The notes beneath the pieces were generated by a model, which was not told where the DNA came from, ran no database searches, and was given only the letters and a program-made list of their open reading frames with translations. From the NCBI RefSeq assembly GCF_025917685.1, contig NZ_CP089518.1, positions 2,419,001-2,483,000 of the forward strand: a stretch of 64,000 bases of DNA. Reading direction: 5' to 3'. Positions 9,623 to 19,436 of the stretch are shown here, one piece after another. Position 1 is the first letter of the stretch; every line of letters starts with the position of its first letter. Position numbers and translations under genes: made by a program. The DNA comes from Bacillus cereus (GTDB lineage Bacteria; Bacillota; Bacilli; Bacillales; Bacillaceae_G).

Positions 9623-10579
9623 ATGCATCAATTTGCTAAACCAACAATTGTTGTAAGTAAATGTTTAGAATTAGATGCCTGTCGCTATAATGGAGAGATT
9701 ATTTAAGATATAACAATTCGAAGCTTGCAGCCATTTGTTACATTTATCCCTGTTTGTCCTGAAGTAGAGATTGGTTTAGGCGTCCCTCGTGAAACGATAC
9801 GAATTGTAGAAGAAAACGGTTTGAATAAACTTGTGCAACCGTCGACACGAGAAGATTTAACTGAAAACATGGAGCAATTTTCAAATGCGTTTTTACAAAC
9901 ATTATTTGAAGTTGACGGTTTTATTTTGAAGAATCGTTCGCCAAGTTATGGCACTTTTTATGTAGAAATTTATTCTAGTTTTGAAAAAGGACCAGTAAAA
10001 GGAAAAGGAACTGGATAATTTGGCGGAGCAGTAATAAAAAATTTTTCACATCTTCCAATTGAAGAAGAAGGTAGATTGTCGAATTTTATTATAAGAGAGT
10101 ATTTCTTTTACAATCGCGCATTACAAAATGATTAAATATACTAAAAACATGAAAGAACTTGTAGCGTTTCAATCAGATTATTAGTATATATTTATGGCAT
10201 AAAATCAGGAGAAACAAAAAGAATTAGGGCGTATTATTGCAAATTTTAAAAAATGAAACGGTTGAAGTTGTATTTGACAACTATGAGAAGATTTTAAATG
10301 AATTATTTATGCGCGCGCCCTGCTATCCATCAAATGTAAATGTATGTGAGCACATTTTCGGATATTTTAAAACAACTCTAAAAAACAAGAAAAACTCATT
10401 TTTTAGAGTTGCTATAGAAGTATTTTGAAAAGAAAATCCCTCTTAGTAGTTTACTTGTAATTTTAAAAACATGGGCCATTCGATTTGATGAAAAGTATTT
10501 ATGAAAACAAACATATTTCGAACCATACGCTGAAGCTTTAGTAAAAATTTCTGATTTGGGAAAAGGTAGAGATTATTAA
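9623..10579 (+). pseudogene. decayed DUF523/DUF1722 (YbgA-like) gene
   Basis: An ATG at 9623 follows GGAGG (9611-9615) but the reading frame breaks many times. Fragments in order are MHQFAKPTIVVSKCLELDAC, then FIPVCPEVEIGLGVPRETI (from 9725), KNRSPSYGTF, KELGRIIANFK and NELFMRAPCYPSNVNV (near 10290), and finally QTYFEPYAEALVKISDLGKG up to the stop at 10579. The first parts match the DUF523 domain and the later ones DUF1722. In-frame stops (for example at 9703) and several frameshifts show it is dead. It once formed the fourth gene of the exporter/TetR operon. Confidence 0.8.
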
Positions 10580-10606
10580 ACAATATAATACATAATTCGA
10601 CAAGAA

Positions 10607-10647
10607 AATTCCTATGTTGTTGTAGAACAATGTAGGAATTTTTTTGT
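10607..10647 (+). terminator. terminator after the DUF523/DUF1722 relic
   Basis: AATTCCTATGTTGT (10607-10620) pairs imperfectly with ACAATGTAGGAATT and is followed by seven T residues. Confidence 0.7.
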
Positions 10648-10795
10648 GCATTGGTACAGAATCTGTTTTAAAATTAAGTTATGACAGAATTATAGCAATT
10701 GTCTAACTAATATTCGTGTCTTTTAAGAAGTAATGTTTGTAGTAGTAACTCGCACGCTGTCGAAACTCAATATTCGATAAGGGGTGTGTAGCGTA

Positions 10796-11941
10796 ATGGA
10801 ATTTACTCTAACTCGCGAAAAACAAATGATTAAAGAAATGGTACGTGACTTTGCTGAAAAGGAAATCGCACCGAAAGCTGTATATTATGACAAAACTGCG
10901 GAATTTCCATATGAAACATTTCAAAAAATGGGCGAACTAGGATTATTAGGCATCCCATTCCCGGAAGAGTATGGAGGTTCAGGTGGCGATACTGTATCGT
11001 ACGCACTAGCAGTTGAAGAAATTGGTCGTGCTTGTGGTGGTACTGGTTTAAGCTATGCTGCAACTATTTCATTAGGTGCTTCTCCAATTTATTATTTCGG
11101 TACAGAAGAACAAAAACAAAAGTATTTAGTTCCAATGGCATCAGGTAAAACATTAGGTGCTTTCGGATTAACAGAGCCGAACGCTGGATCTGATGCAGGG
11201 GGCACTCAAACAAAAGCTATTTTAGATGGCGATGAGTATGTAATTAGTGGTGAAAAGTGCTGGATTACAAACGCAGAGTATGCAAATACAATTATTGTAA
11301 CCGCTATCAACGGTGTTGAGGATAATGGTAGAAAACGTATTTCTGCATTTATCGTACCGACTACAAGTGAAGGATTAACGATCTCAAGTCCTTACGATAA
11401 GATGGGTGTTCGCGCTTCTAATACTTGTGAAATCGTACTTGATGGTGTACGTGTACCGAAAGAAAATATTCTTGGTGATGTTAATAAAGGATTTAAACAA
11501 TTCTTATATACACTTGATGGAGGACGTATTTCAATTGCGGCATTAGCAGTAGGTATTGCACAATCTGCATTTGAACGTGCTCTGCAATATGCGAAAGAAC
11601 GTCAACAATTTGGAAAAACAATTTCTAATTTCCAAGCGATTCAATTTAAATTAGCTGATATGGCGACTGAAGTGGAATTAGCGCGTAATTTAGTACATAA
11701 AGCAGCTTGGTTAAAAGATAATGATAAACCTTTCGGTAAAGAAGCGGCTATGGCAAAACTGTTTGCATCTGAAGCAGCAAGTCGTATAGCGAATCATGCA
11801 GTACAAATTCATGGTGGATATGGCTATATGCGTGAATATGAAGTTGAACGACATATTCGTGATGCAAAACTGTTAGAAATTGGTGAAGGTACTTCTGAAA
11901 TTCAACGTCTCGTAATTGCAAGACATTTAGGATGTAGATAA
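10796..11941 (+). CDS. yngJ: acyl-CoA dehydrogenase (probably isovaleryl-CoA type by context)
   Basis: FAD-dependent flavoprotein that oxidises an acyl-CoA to the 2-enoyl-CoA. It has the N-terminal helical domain, the signature [15 protein letters not shown] and the C-terminal [15 protein letters not shown] and [19 protein letters not shown] blocks. The C-terminal GEGTSEIQ carries a glutamate in the position used by short- and medium-chain dehydrogenases, whereas human isovaleryl-CoA dehydrogenase has AGTSE there, so motif and context pull slightly apart. Start: GGGGTG at 10781 is 9 nt from the ATG at 10796; an in-frame GTG at 10784 overlaps that site. It is first in the leucine-degradation operon. 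Confidence 0.88.
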   Translation: MEFTLTREKQMIKEMVRDFAEKEIAPKAVYYDKTAEFPYETFQKMGELGLLGIPFPEEYGGSGGDTVSYALAVEEIGRACGGTGLSYAATISLGASPIYYFGTEEQKQKYLVPMASGKTLGAFGLTEPNAGSDAGGTQTKAILDGDEYVISGEKCWITNAEYANTIIVTAINGVEDNGRKRISAFIVPTTSEGLTISSPYDKMGVRASNTCEIVLDGVRVPKENILGDVNKGFKQFLYTLDGGRISIAALAVGIAQSAFERALQYAKERQQFGKTISNFQAIQFKLADMATEVELARNLVHKAAWLKDNDKPFGKEAAMAKLFASEAASRIANHAVQIHGGYGYMREYEVERHIRDAKLLEIGEGTSEIQRLVIARHLGCR

Positions 11942-11956
11942 AAAGGAGGAATCACT

Positions 11957-13294
11957 ATGTTTCAAAAAATATTAATTGCAAATCGCGGGGAAATCGCAGT
12001 CCGCATTATAAAAACTTGTCAAAAACTTGGCATTCGCACTGTTGCTATTTATTCTGAGGCTGATGAAAATGCCCTTCATGTAAAAATGGCAAATGAATCT
12101 TATATAGTAGGCGGCCCGCGTGTCCAAGAAAGCTATTTAAACCTTGAAAAAATTATAGAAATAGCTAAGAAGTCAAAAGCTGAAGCAATCCATCCAGGAT
12201 ACGGATTATTATCAGAGAATCCATCTTTTCCGATTCGCTGTAAAGAAGAAGGAATTGTATTTATCGGTCCTTCAGAAGAAATCATTACTAAGATGGGAAG
12301 TAAAATTGAATCACGTTTAGCGATGCAAGCAGCAGATGTACCAGTAGTTCCGGGTATTACTACAAATATTGAAACTGCTGAAGAGGCAATTGAAATTGCA
12401 AAACAAATTGGTTATCCATTAATGCTTAAGGCATCCGCGGGCGGCGGAGGCATTGGAATGCAATTGATGGAAACTGAGCAAACGCTCACCAAAGCATTTG
12501 AAAGTAATAAAACAAGAGCGCAAAACTTCTTTGGTAACGGAGAAATGTATTTAGAGCGATATATTGCAGATGCACATCATATTGAAATTCAGCTTTTAGC
12601 AGATTCACACGGTAATACAGTGTATTTATGGGAACGCGAATGTTCAGTACAGCGCCGAAATCAAAAAGTGATTGAAGAAGCGCCGTCCCCATTTTTAGAT
12701 GAGGGTACACGAAAAGCGATGGGAGAAGTTGCTGTACAAGCTGCTAAAGCTCTTGGCTATACGAATGCTGGGACAGTTGAGTTTCTTGTAGATGATCAAA
12801 AAAACTTTTATTTCTTAGAAATGAATACGAGATTACAAGTAGAACATCCAGTTACCGAAGAAATTACTGGGTTAGACCTAGTTGAACAACAACTACTTAT
12901 CGCATATGGTGAGAAGCTATCATTTACACAAGATGATGTAAAACGTAGTGGTCATGCCATCGAGGCTCGTATTTATGCAGAAGACCCGAAAACTTTCTTC
13001 CCATCACCTGGGAAGATTACAGATCTATCTTTACCGACAAATGTACGTATTGATCACTTTTTGGAGAATCAAGTAACGATTACACCGTTCTATGATCCAA
13101 TGATTGCGAAAGTAATCGCTCATGGTGAAACTCGAGAAGAAGCGATATCAAAATTACAGGATGCGCTGCAAGAGTTAAAAGTAGAAGGTATTAAAACGAA
13201 TACACCAATGTTACTACAAGTATTGGAAGACGATGTGTTCAAAAGTGGTATTTATACAACGGGTTTTGTAACGAAACAACTTGTTAAAAAATAA
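11957..13294 (+). CDS. yngH: biotin carboxylase subunit (methylcrotonyl-CoA carboxylase type)
   Basis: ATP-dependent carboxylation of the biotin carrier. The fold is recognisable from FQKILIANRGEIAVRII at the start, the ATP-grasp glycine loop KASAGGGGIGM, and EMNTRLQVEHPVTEE at the metal site. At 445 aa it is a stand-alone carboxylase like AccC, and the carrier is a separate small gene immediately downstream. AAAGGAGGAATCACT gives a strong ribosome site. Context with the carboxyltransferase at 15265 and HMG-CoA lyase points to 3-methylcrotonyl-CoA as substrate rather than acetyl-CoA. Confidence 0.9.
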   Translation: MFQKILIANRGEIAVRIIKTCQKLGIRTVAIYSEADENALHVKMANESYIVGGPRVQESYLNLEKIIEIAKKSKAEAIHPGYGLLSENPSFPIRCKEEGIVFIGPSEEIITKMGSKIESRLAMQAADVPVVPGITTNIETAEEAIEIAKQIGYPLMLKASAGGGGIGMQLMETEQTLTKAFESNKTRAQNFFGNGEMYLERYIADAHHIEIQLLADSHGNTVYLWERECSVQRRNQKVIEEAPSPFLDEGTRKAMGEVAVQAAKALGYTNAGTVEFLVDDQKNFYFLEMNTRLQVEHPVTEEITGLDLVEQQLLIAYGEKLSFTQDDVKRSGHAIEARIYAEDPKTFFPSPGKITDLSLPTNVRIDHFLENQVTITPFYDPMIAKVIAHGETREEAISKLQDALQELKVEGIKTNTPMLLQVLEDDVFKSGIYTTGFVTKQLVKK

Positions 13295-13323
13295 GAGTTA
13301 TGAATATTAAGGGGGAAAAAATG

Positions 13324-13536
13324 ATGACGAAAGTATATGCATCGATGGCAGGAAATGTTTGGAAAATTGTTGTAGGAGTAGGAGATACAGTAGAGGAAGA
13401 GCAGGATGTCGTCATTTTAGAATCTATGAAAATGGAAATTCCAATCGTTTCAGAAGAAGCCGGAACTGTTATGAAAATCAACGTGCAAGAAGGCGACTTT
13501 GTAAACGAAGGAGATGTATTACTAGAAATTGAATAG
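13324..13536 (+). CDS. yngHB: biotin/lipoyl attachment carrier protein
   Basis: A 70-residue single-domain biotin carrier. The biotinylated lysine lies in ESMKMEIPIV, and the fold ends in GDFVNEGDVLLEIE. GGGGG at 13311-13315 is 8 nt before the ATG at 13324; ATGs at 13300 and 13321 are less well placed. It lies between the biotin carboxylase and HMG-CoA lyase genes as in B. subtilis yngHB, and would shuttle carboxybiotin to the carboxyltransferase encoded at 15265. Confidence 0.9.
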   Translation: MTKVYASMAGNVWKIVVGVGDTVEEEQDVVILESMKMEIPIVSEEAGTVMKINVQEGDFVNEGDVLLEIE

Positions 13537-13557
13537 GGAGATATAGGGGGAAGCGAA

Positions 13558-14469
13558 TTGAAACTACCTAATTTTGCTGTCATTAAAGAAGTCGGGCCAC
13601 GTGATGGTTTACAGAATGAAAAAAAGATTGTTGGCACAAAAGATAAAGTAAAATGGATTCAACTACTTACAGAAGCCGGATTATCGTACGTTGAAGTTTC
13701 CTCATTCGTTCACCCTAAATGGGTTCCTGCATTAGCAGATGCAAGTGATGTATTTTCTGAGCTAAAAAGGGATCCAAATGTTACATATGCAGCGCTTGTT
13801 CCAAATCAAAATGGTTTGGAACGAGCTTTTTTGCAAAATGTAGATGAGGTGAATGTTTTTTTATCAGCAAGTGAATCTCATAATAAAAGTAATATTAATA
13901 AATCAATTAAAGAAGCATTAGCTGTAATTGAAGATATAACAAAACAGGCAACATTTGAAGGGAAAAAGGTAAGAGGTTATGTTTCTACTGTATTTGGATG
14001 TCCTTATGAAGGAGATATAAGTACCACAGCAGTTGACGAAATATGTAATCAACTATTTTCATACGGTATTTATGAAATCTCTCTTGGTGACACGATTGGT
14101 GTAGCGAATCCATTACAAGTAGATCAAGTATTAGAATATTTATTAAAGAAGTATGATGCTTCACAGTTTGCCATGCATTTTCATAATACGTATGGAATGG
14201 CACTGGCAAATGTAGTTAAGTCTTTAGAACATGGTATTACAACGTTTGATAGTTCTTGTGGCGGGCTCGGAGGATGTCCTTATGCACCAGGAGCATCAGG
14301 TAATGTTGCTACTGATGACTTAGTTCATATGCTCCATAAGTTAGGTGTCCAAACGAATATTGATGAAGAGAAGTTATTAAGAGCTAGTCAATTTATTCAA
14401 AGTAAATTAAATATCCAATTACCGAGTCATGTGTATAGAGCGCTTCAACATAAAACGATAAGTAGGTGA
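13558..14469 (+). CDS. yngG: hydroxymethylglutaryl-CoA lyase
   Basis: Cleaves HMG-CoA to acetoacetate and acetyl-CoA, the final step of leucine breakdown. Family motifs are GPRDGLQNE near the N terminus, the metal-binding HFHNTYG, and the active-site loop GLGGCPYAPGASGN with its cysteine. Length 303 aa is typical. The start is a TTG at 13558 backed by GGGGG 7 nt upstream. The stop lies 4 nt before the next gene. Confidence 0.93.
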   Translation: MKLPNFAVIKEVGPRDGLQNEKKIVGTKDKVKWIQLLTEAGLSYVEVSSFVHPKWVPALADASDVFSELKRDPNVTYAALVPNQNGLERAFLQNVDEVNVFLSASESHNKSNINKSIKEALAVIEDITKQATFEGKKVRGYVSTVFGCPYEGDISTTAVDEICNQLFSYGIYEISLGDTIGVANPLQVDQVLEYLLKKYDASQFAMHFHNTYGMALANVVKSLEHGITTFDSSCGGLGGCPYAPGASGNVATDDLVHMLHKLGVQTNIDEEKLLRASQFIQSKLNIQLPSHVYRALQHKTISR

Positions 14470-14473
14470 GAAG

Positions 14474-15262
14474 ATGCTACAATTACAAAACATTTCAGTT
14501 GATTATGTAACACCTCACGTTGTAAAGATTTCGTTAAATCGTGAAAGACAAGCAAACTCATTATCTTTAGCGTTATTAGAAGAGTTACAAAACATATTAA
14601 CTCAAATAAGTGAAGAGTCAAATACTCGTGTAGTAATTCTAACAGGTGCTGGCGAAAAAGCGTTTTGTGCTGGTGCTGATTTAAAAGAACGCGCTGGCAT
14701 GAGTGAAGAACAAGTTCGCCATGCTGTGGGTATGATTCGTTCTACTATGGAGATGGTGGAACAATTACCACAACCAGTTATAGCTGCTATTAATGGAATC
14801 GCACTAGGTGGAGGTACTGAATTAAGCTTAGCTTGTGACTTTAGAATTGCTTCTGACACTGCAAGTCTAGGTCTTACTGAAACTTCTCTGGCAATTATAC
14901 CTGGAGCAGGTGGTACGCAGCGTTTACCGAGATTAATTGGAGTCGGTAGAGCGAAAGAATTAATTTATACAGGAAGACGTATTTCGGCGCAAGAAGCGAA
15001 AGAATATGGTTTAGTAGAGTTCGTAGTACCAGCTGATTTACTAGAAGAGAAAGCAATTGAAATTGCAGATCGAATTGCTAATAATGGTCCAATTGCTGTT
15101 CGATTAGCAAAAGAAGCAATTTCAAATGGTATTCAAGTAGATTTACATACCGGATTACAAATGGAAAAACAGGCGTATGAGGGCGTAATCCATACGAAAG
15201 ATAGATTAGAAGGATTACAGGCATTCAAGGAAAAACGCAAACCAATGTATAAGGGGGAGTAA
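14474..15262 (+). CDS. yngF: enoyl-CoA hydratase (methylglutaconyl-CoA hydratase by context)
   Basis: Crotonase-fold enzyme of 262 aa. AFCAGADLKER and the oxyanion-hole segment INGIALGGGTELSLACDFRIAS are present, as is the glutamate-containing ETSLAIIPGAGGTQRLPR region. In this operon it would hydrate 3-methylglutaconyl-CoA to HMG-CoA, supplying the lyase encoded just upstream. GTGAG 6 nt before the ATG is the ribosome site. Only 2 nt separate it from the carboxyltransferase gene. Confidence 0.9.
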   Translation: MLQLQNISVDYVTPHVVKISLNRERQANSLSLALLEELQNILTQISEESNTRVVILTGAGEKAFCAGADLKERAGMSEEQVRHAVGMIRSTMEMVEQLPQPVIAAINGIALGGGTELSLACDFRIASDTASLGLTETSLAIIPGAGGTQRLPRLIGVGRAKELIYTGRRISAQEAKEYGLVEFVVPADLLEEKAIEIADRIANNGPIAVRLAKEAISNGIQVDLHTGLQMEKQAYEGVIHTKDRLEGLQAFKEKRKPMYKGE

Positions 15263-15264
15263 AT

Positions 15265-16806
15265 ATGTTAGATCAAAAACAACAATCTAATTCATTTGAA
15301 GAACGAGTTGAAACAATTAAGCAAGGCGGGGCACCGAAATATCATGAACAAAACAAAGCAAAAGGAAAACTCTTTGTTCGAGATCGTTTAGCTCTTTTAT
15401 TTGATAATGGTGAATATGTGGAAGATGCACTATTTGCAAATTGTGAACAAACAGGATTACCAGCTGATGGAGTTGTAACTGCAACTGGTAAAATACATGG
15501 TCGTACTGCATGCGTAATGGCAAATGATTCGACTGTAAAGGCCGGGTCATGGGGAGCACGTACAGTTGAAAAGATTTTACGTATTCAAGAAACGGCTGAA
15601 AAGTTACGTGTGCCATTGTTTTATTTAGTTGATTCTGCTGGGGCACGTATTACAGATCAAGTTGAAATGTTCCCTGGACGCCGTGGTGCAGGAAGAATCT
15701 TTTATAATCAAGTGAAATTATCAGGTAAAGTTCCGCAAATTTGTTTATTATTTGGACCTTCAGCAGCTGGTGGCGCATATATTCCAGCATTTTGTGACGT
15801 TGTTATGATGGTGGAAGGAAATGCATCTATGTATTTAGGATCTCCTCGTATGGCTGAAATGGTTATTGGCGAAAAGGTAACTTTAGAAGAAATGGGCGGA
15901 GCTCGTATGCATTGCTCTGTATCAGGATGCGGAGACGTATTATGTAAGACAGAAGAAGATGCGATTACACAAGCAAGACAATACATTTCATATTTCCCAA
16001 GTAACTACCTAGAAAAGACTCCATTGACTACACCTCAAGAGCCGAAACAGTTCGATAAAACGTTAGAACAAATCATTCCAGAAAATCAAAATGCTCCTTT
16101 CAATATGAAAGATCTCATTAACAGAGTAATTGATGAAGGCTCTTTCTTTGAAGTGAAAAAATTATTTGCCCAAGAACTAATTACAGGTTTAGCTCGTATT
16201 GACGGTAAGCCAATTGGCATTATTGCAAATCAGCCGCGTATGAAGGGCGGCGTTTTATTCCATGATTCAGCTGATAAAGCAGCGAAGTTTATTAATTTAT
16301 GCGATGCATATCATATCCCACTATTATTCCTTGCGGATGTGCCTGGATTTATGATTGGTACGAAAGTAGAACGTGCTGGTATTATTCGTCACGGTGCAAA
16401 AATGATCTCTGCAATGAGTGAAGCAACTGTACCGAAAATTTCTATCGTTGTTCGTAAAGCATACGGTGCTGGTTTATATGCAATGGCAGGTCCAGCATTT
16501 GAACCAGATTGCTGCTTAGCATTACCGACAGCTTCTATTGCAGTAATGGGTCCAGAAGCGGCGGTCAATGCTGTATATGCAAATAAGATTGCAGCTTTAC
16601 CAGAAGAAGAGCGTGCAAGCTTCATTGCTGAAAAACGTGAAGAGTATAAGAAAGATATTGATATTTATCATTTAGCATCAGAGATGGTGATTGATGGTAT
16701 TGTTCATCCAAACAATTTACGTGAAGAGTTAAAAGGGCGATTCGAAATGTATATGAGTAAATATCAAGTATTTACGGATCGTAAACATCCTGTATATCCA
16801 GTTTAA
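15265..16806 (+). CDS. yngE: acyl-CoA carboxylase carboxyltransferase (methylcrotonyl-CoA carboxylase beta type)
   Basis: A 513-aa carboxyltransferase that moves the carboxyl from biotin to the acyl-CoA. It contains both crotonase-like halves, with the glycine-rich FGPSAAGGAYIPAF in the first and PGFMIGTKVERAGIIRHGAKM and VRKAYGAGLYAMAGPAF in the second. Methylcrotonyl-CoA is inferred from its neighbours; propionyl-CoA carboxylases look similar. GGGGGAG precedes the ATG. A short hairpin directly after the stop may trim transcription before the last gene. Confidence 0.9.
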   Translation: MLDQKQQSNSFEERVETIKQGGAPKYHEQNKAKGKLFVRDRLALLFDNGEYVEDALFANCEQTGLPADGVVTATGKIHGRTACVMANDSTVKAGSWGARTVEKILRIQETAEKLRVPLFYLVDSAGARITDQVEMFPGRRGAGRIFYNQVKLSGKVPQICLLFGPSAAGGAYIPAFCDVVMMVEGNASMYLGSPRMAEMVIGEKVTLEEMGGARMHCSVSGCGDVLCKTEEDAITQARQYISYFPSNYLEKTPLTTPQEPKQFDKTLEQIIPENQNAPFNMKDLINRVIDEGSFFEVKKLFAQELITGLARIDGKPIGIIANQPRMKGGVLFHDSADKAAKFINLCDAYHIPLLFLADVPGFMIGTKVERAGIIRHGAKMISAMSEATVPKISIVVRKAYGAGLYAMAGPAFEPDCCLALPTASIAVMGPEAAVNAVYANKIAALPEEERASFIAEKREEYKKDIDIYHLASEMVIDGIVHPNNLREELKGRFEMYMSKYQVFTDRKHPVYPV

Positions 16807-16825
16807 AAGCCCTATTAAGGGCTTT
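16806..16825 (+). terminator. weak hairpin between the carboxyltransferase and synthetase genes
   Basis: AAAGCCCT and AGGGCTTT form an 8-bp stem with a 4-nt loop, but only a broken T run follows. It probably attenuates rather than ends the operon, because the next gene starts 31 nt later on the same strand. Confidence 0.45.
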
Positions 16826-16855
16826 CTTGCTCAATAAGTCAAGGAGGGGAAAACA

Positions 16856-18796
16856 TTGAAACAAGCAGTTTGGTTTCCAACAGAAGAATATAAAGAAAAA
16901 ACGCGACTATTTAGTTGGATGAAATCATTAGGTTATGAAGATTACGAAGCTTTTTATAATAAATCAATTGAAGAAACAGCGTGGCTTTGGGGAGAAGCTG
17001 AGAAAGCAGTTGGTTATCAGTGGATGGAACCATATACAGAAGTGTTAGATTTAGAAAATGGTACACCGTTTGCACAATGGTATACTGGGGGCACTTGTAA
17101 CGTTGTAGAATCAGCTTTATCTCGCTGGCTTGCAGACGATAGAACGAAAACACAAGCAGCACTCATGTATGAAGGGGAAAATGGAACTTCGAAATCATTT
17201 ACATATGAAGAGCTTGACAGCTGGGTAAGCCGTGTTGCCAATGGTTTGAAACATGCTGGTATTGAAAAAGGTGATCGTGTAACAATTTACATGCCAATGA
17301 TTCCTGAAACAGTTGTTGCTATGTTAGCAGTAATGAAAATTGGAGCGATTATTTCACCAATATTCTCAGGTTTTGCTGCTGATGCAGTAATGACACGTGT
17401 ACAAGCAGCGGGTTCAAAAATGATTATTACCGCAGATGGTTTTTCACGCCGCGGGAAAATTGTTTCTTTAAAAGATGAAGTAGATAAAGCTTGTGAGCAT
17501 TGCCCAACTGTTGAAAAAGTTGTAATTGTTCGTCATGCAGGAAATGATTTTACACCGCATAATTACGATTATTCATGGAGTACGTTAGAAAAAGAAAAAC
17601 CATTTATACATGCTGAAGAAATGAACAGTGATGATCCATTAATGCTTATATATACATCAGGAACAACTGGTAAGCCGAAGGGGACAGTACACACACATGC
17701 TGGTTTTCCGCTAAAATCTGCATTTGATGCAGGATTTGGAATGAATATAAAACAAGGCGACCGTGTATTGTGGGTAACTGATATGGGCTGGATGATGGGA
17801 CCATTTTTACTATTTGGCTCTCTTATTAATGGAGCAACGATGGTTATGTACGAAGGTGTTCCAGACTTCCCAGAGGCAGATCGTTTATGGGAGACAGTCG
17901 ATAAATATGAAATTACGCATCTCGGTATATCGCCAACATTAATCCGTGCGTTAATGGCTAAAGGCGATGAATATGTAAATAAACATTCACTCAAGAGTTT
18001 AGAAGTATTCGCATCAACAGGAGAACCTTGGAATCCGGACCCTTGGATGTGGCTGTTTGAAACGGTTGGAAAAGGGAAAGTTCCAATCTGTAACTATTCA
18101 GGGGGAACTGAAATTTCAGGTGGGATTTTTGGGAACGTCCTAATTAAGCCGATTGCACCGATTAGTTTTAACGCATCTTTACCCGGAATGGCAGCGGTTG
18201 TACTTGATGGTCAAGGTAAACCGATTCGTGATGAAGTCGGAGAATTATGTTTAGAAAAACCTTGGGTAGGTATGACGAAAAGTTTCTGGGAAGATGATGA
18301 GCGTTATGTAAACACATACTGGTCACGATTTGAAAATAAATGGGTTCATGGTGACTGGGTCATTTATGACGGTGAGCAATATATTATTACAGGGCGTTCA
18401 GATGATACGTTAAACATTGCTGGAAAACGTATTGGGCCTGCTGAATATGAATCTATTCTTGTGAAACATAATAATGTAATAGAAGCAGCTGCAATTGGTG
18501 TACCTGACGATGTTAAAGGTGAGGTTTGTCATTGCTTTGTAGTATTACGAGATGGTGTAATATTTACAGCAGAATTAAAGAAAGAATTAATGAGTTTAGT
18601 AAATTCTCATATCGGAAAAGCATTATGTCCAAAAGATATCCACGTTGTAGAGGATTTACCAAAAACACGTAATTCTAAAGTAATGCGACGCGTCATTAAG
18701 GCTGCTTACTTAGGGAAAGAATTAGGAGACTTATCTTCACTTGTAAATCCTGAAGTGGTTCCGTATATTCAGGGGCTACAGTCTAGCAAACTATAA
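16856..18796 (+). CDS. acyl-CoA synthetase, AMP-forming (acetyl/acetoacetyl-CoA synthetase-like)
   Basis: A 646-aa ANL-superfamily ligase that activates a carboxylate with ATP and CoA. The P-loop YTSGTTGKPKGTVHTH, the GWMMGP segment, the YSGGTEISG motif and the hinge YIITGRSDDTLNIAGKRIGPAE are visible, and near the C terminus TRNSKVMRRVIKAAY carries the catalytic lysine. The start is a TTG with AAGGAGGGG 8 nt upstream. As last gene of the leucine operon it may re-activate acetoacetate or a branched-chain acid; the substrate cannot be read from the sequence. Confidence 0.88.
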   Translation: MKQAVWFPTEEYKEKTRLFSWMKSLGYEDYEAFYNKSIEETAWLWGEAEKAVGYQWMEPYTEVLDLENGTPFAQWYTGGTCNVVESALSRWLADDRTKTQAALMYEGENGTSKSFTYEELDSWVSRVANGLKHAGIEKGDRVTIYMPMIPETVVAMLAVMKIGAIISPIFSGFAADAVMTRVQAAGSKMIITADGFSRRGKIVSLKDEVDKACEHCPTVEKVVIVRHAGNDFTPHNYDYSWSTLEKEKPFIHAEEMNSDDPLMLIYTSGTTGKPKGTVHTHAGFPLKSAFDAGFGMNIKQGDRVLWVTDMGWMMGPFLLFGSLINGATMVMYEGVPDFPEADRLWETVDKYEITHLGISPTLIRALMAKGDEYVNKHSLKSLEVFASTGEPWNPDPWMWLFETVGKGKVPICNYSGGTEISGGIFGNVLIKPIAPISFNASLPGMAAVVLDGQGKPIRDEVGELCLEKPWVGMTKSFWEDDERYVNTYWSRFENKWVHGDWVIYDGEQYIITGRSDDTLNIAGKRIGPAEYESILVKHNNVIEAAAIGVPDDVKGEVCHCFVVLRDGVIFTAELKKELMSLVNSHIGKALCPKDIHVVEDLPKTRNSKVMRRVIKAAYLGKELGDLSSLVNPEVVPYIQGLQSSKL

Positions 18797-18803
18797 AATT
18801 ACG

Positions 18804-18836
18804 AATGAGCTCTATGTAAATAGAGCTCATTTTTAA
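18804..18836 (+). terminator. terminator of the leucine-degradation operon
   Basis: AATGAGCTCTA (18804-18814) pairs perfectly with TAGAGCTCATT (18821-18831), followed by TTTTAATGTT. Confidence 0.75.
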
Positions 18837-19185
18837 TGTTTACTAAAAGATACAAGAGAAAAAGTAAATTTGAAGTTAAAAAATCTACTATTAGTGGTAA
18901 GTATGTCTGTTTGTTTTTAGTTTTTATCAAAATAGGATACTGCGGCAGTCTATTCAATGGAGTGATTGAATTTTGTTAAGAATGAAAATTTAGTGAAGAA
19001 AAAAGTAATGAATAAAAGGAGAAATCCCTGGGGGACAGGGATTCAATAAGGGAGATAACATTGTCGTTCAATGTCGAAATTTGGCGTATCCGACAAATTA
19101 ATATTATCATGAATTTTCAGGAGATTGCGATAGTGGATGTGTCAAAAATGTGTACGGGTTTCATATAAAAATGTTATTTAAATAG
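18837..19185. other. gene-free stretch
   Basis: No gene is supported. A small hairpin (AATCCCT/AGGGATT near 19024-19045) is visible. The block 19085-19117 resembles 21165-21197 (23 of 27 bases match in its core). Confidence 0.4.
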
Positions 19186-19189
19186 GAAA

Positions 19190-19236
19190 AGGGAAAAGAA
19201 TTAAGTTCACTCGTTCTTAAGATTTTCCCTTTTTAA
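19190..19236 (-). terminator. terminator-like hairpin after the 65-aa gene
   Basis: AAAGGGAAAA and TTTTCCCTTT arms flank a loop of about 20 nt, with A and T runs on both sides. It lies directly beyond the stop of the minus-strand gene at 19239. Confidence 0.5.
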
Positions 19237-19238
19237 AT

Positions 19239-19436
19239 TTACTGTTTGCTCGTTGTTCTATATACTTCTGAAATTGGTAAATCTTCGCCATGTAAAGCTT
19301 GAGTACTGTCTTTTTTGTTTGAATTATGTGGCTCCGGAGATGTTTCTTGCATTTGCTCTTGGGCTTTACTAGGAGTATTCAGCGCATCCGATGACACATA
19401 ATCAAGTTGTTGACTTAATAGATTTTTCTTATCCAT
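19239..19436 (-). CDS. small hydrophilic protein of unknown function (65 aa)
   Basis: A 65-residue protein rich in Ser, Gln, Glu, Lys and Pro, without membrane segments or cysteines, probably disordered. On the minus strand AAAAAGGAGCTACATAAC precedes the ATG, a strong ribosome site, so I count it as real. The low-complexity composition and the nearby exosporium-type genes suggest, but do not show, a sporulation-linked role. Confidence 0.6.
   Translation of the reverse strand: MDKKNLLSQQLDYVSSDALNTPSKAQEQMQETSPEPHNSNKKDSTQALHGEDLPISEVYRTTSKQ

Noticed and set aside
10237..10428. 63-codon frame as an independent gene
   Set aside because: It is one surviving piece of the DUF1722 part of the decayed gene 9623-10579.
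17569..17994. 141-codon minus-strand frame
   Set aside because: Antisense within the acyl-CoA synthetase gene; no ribosome site or recognisable family.
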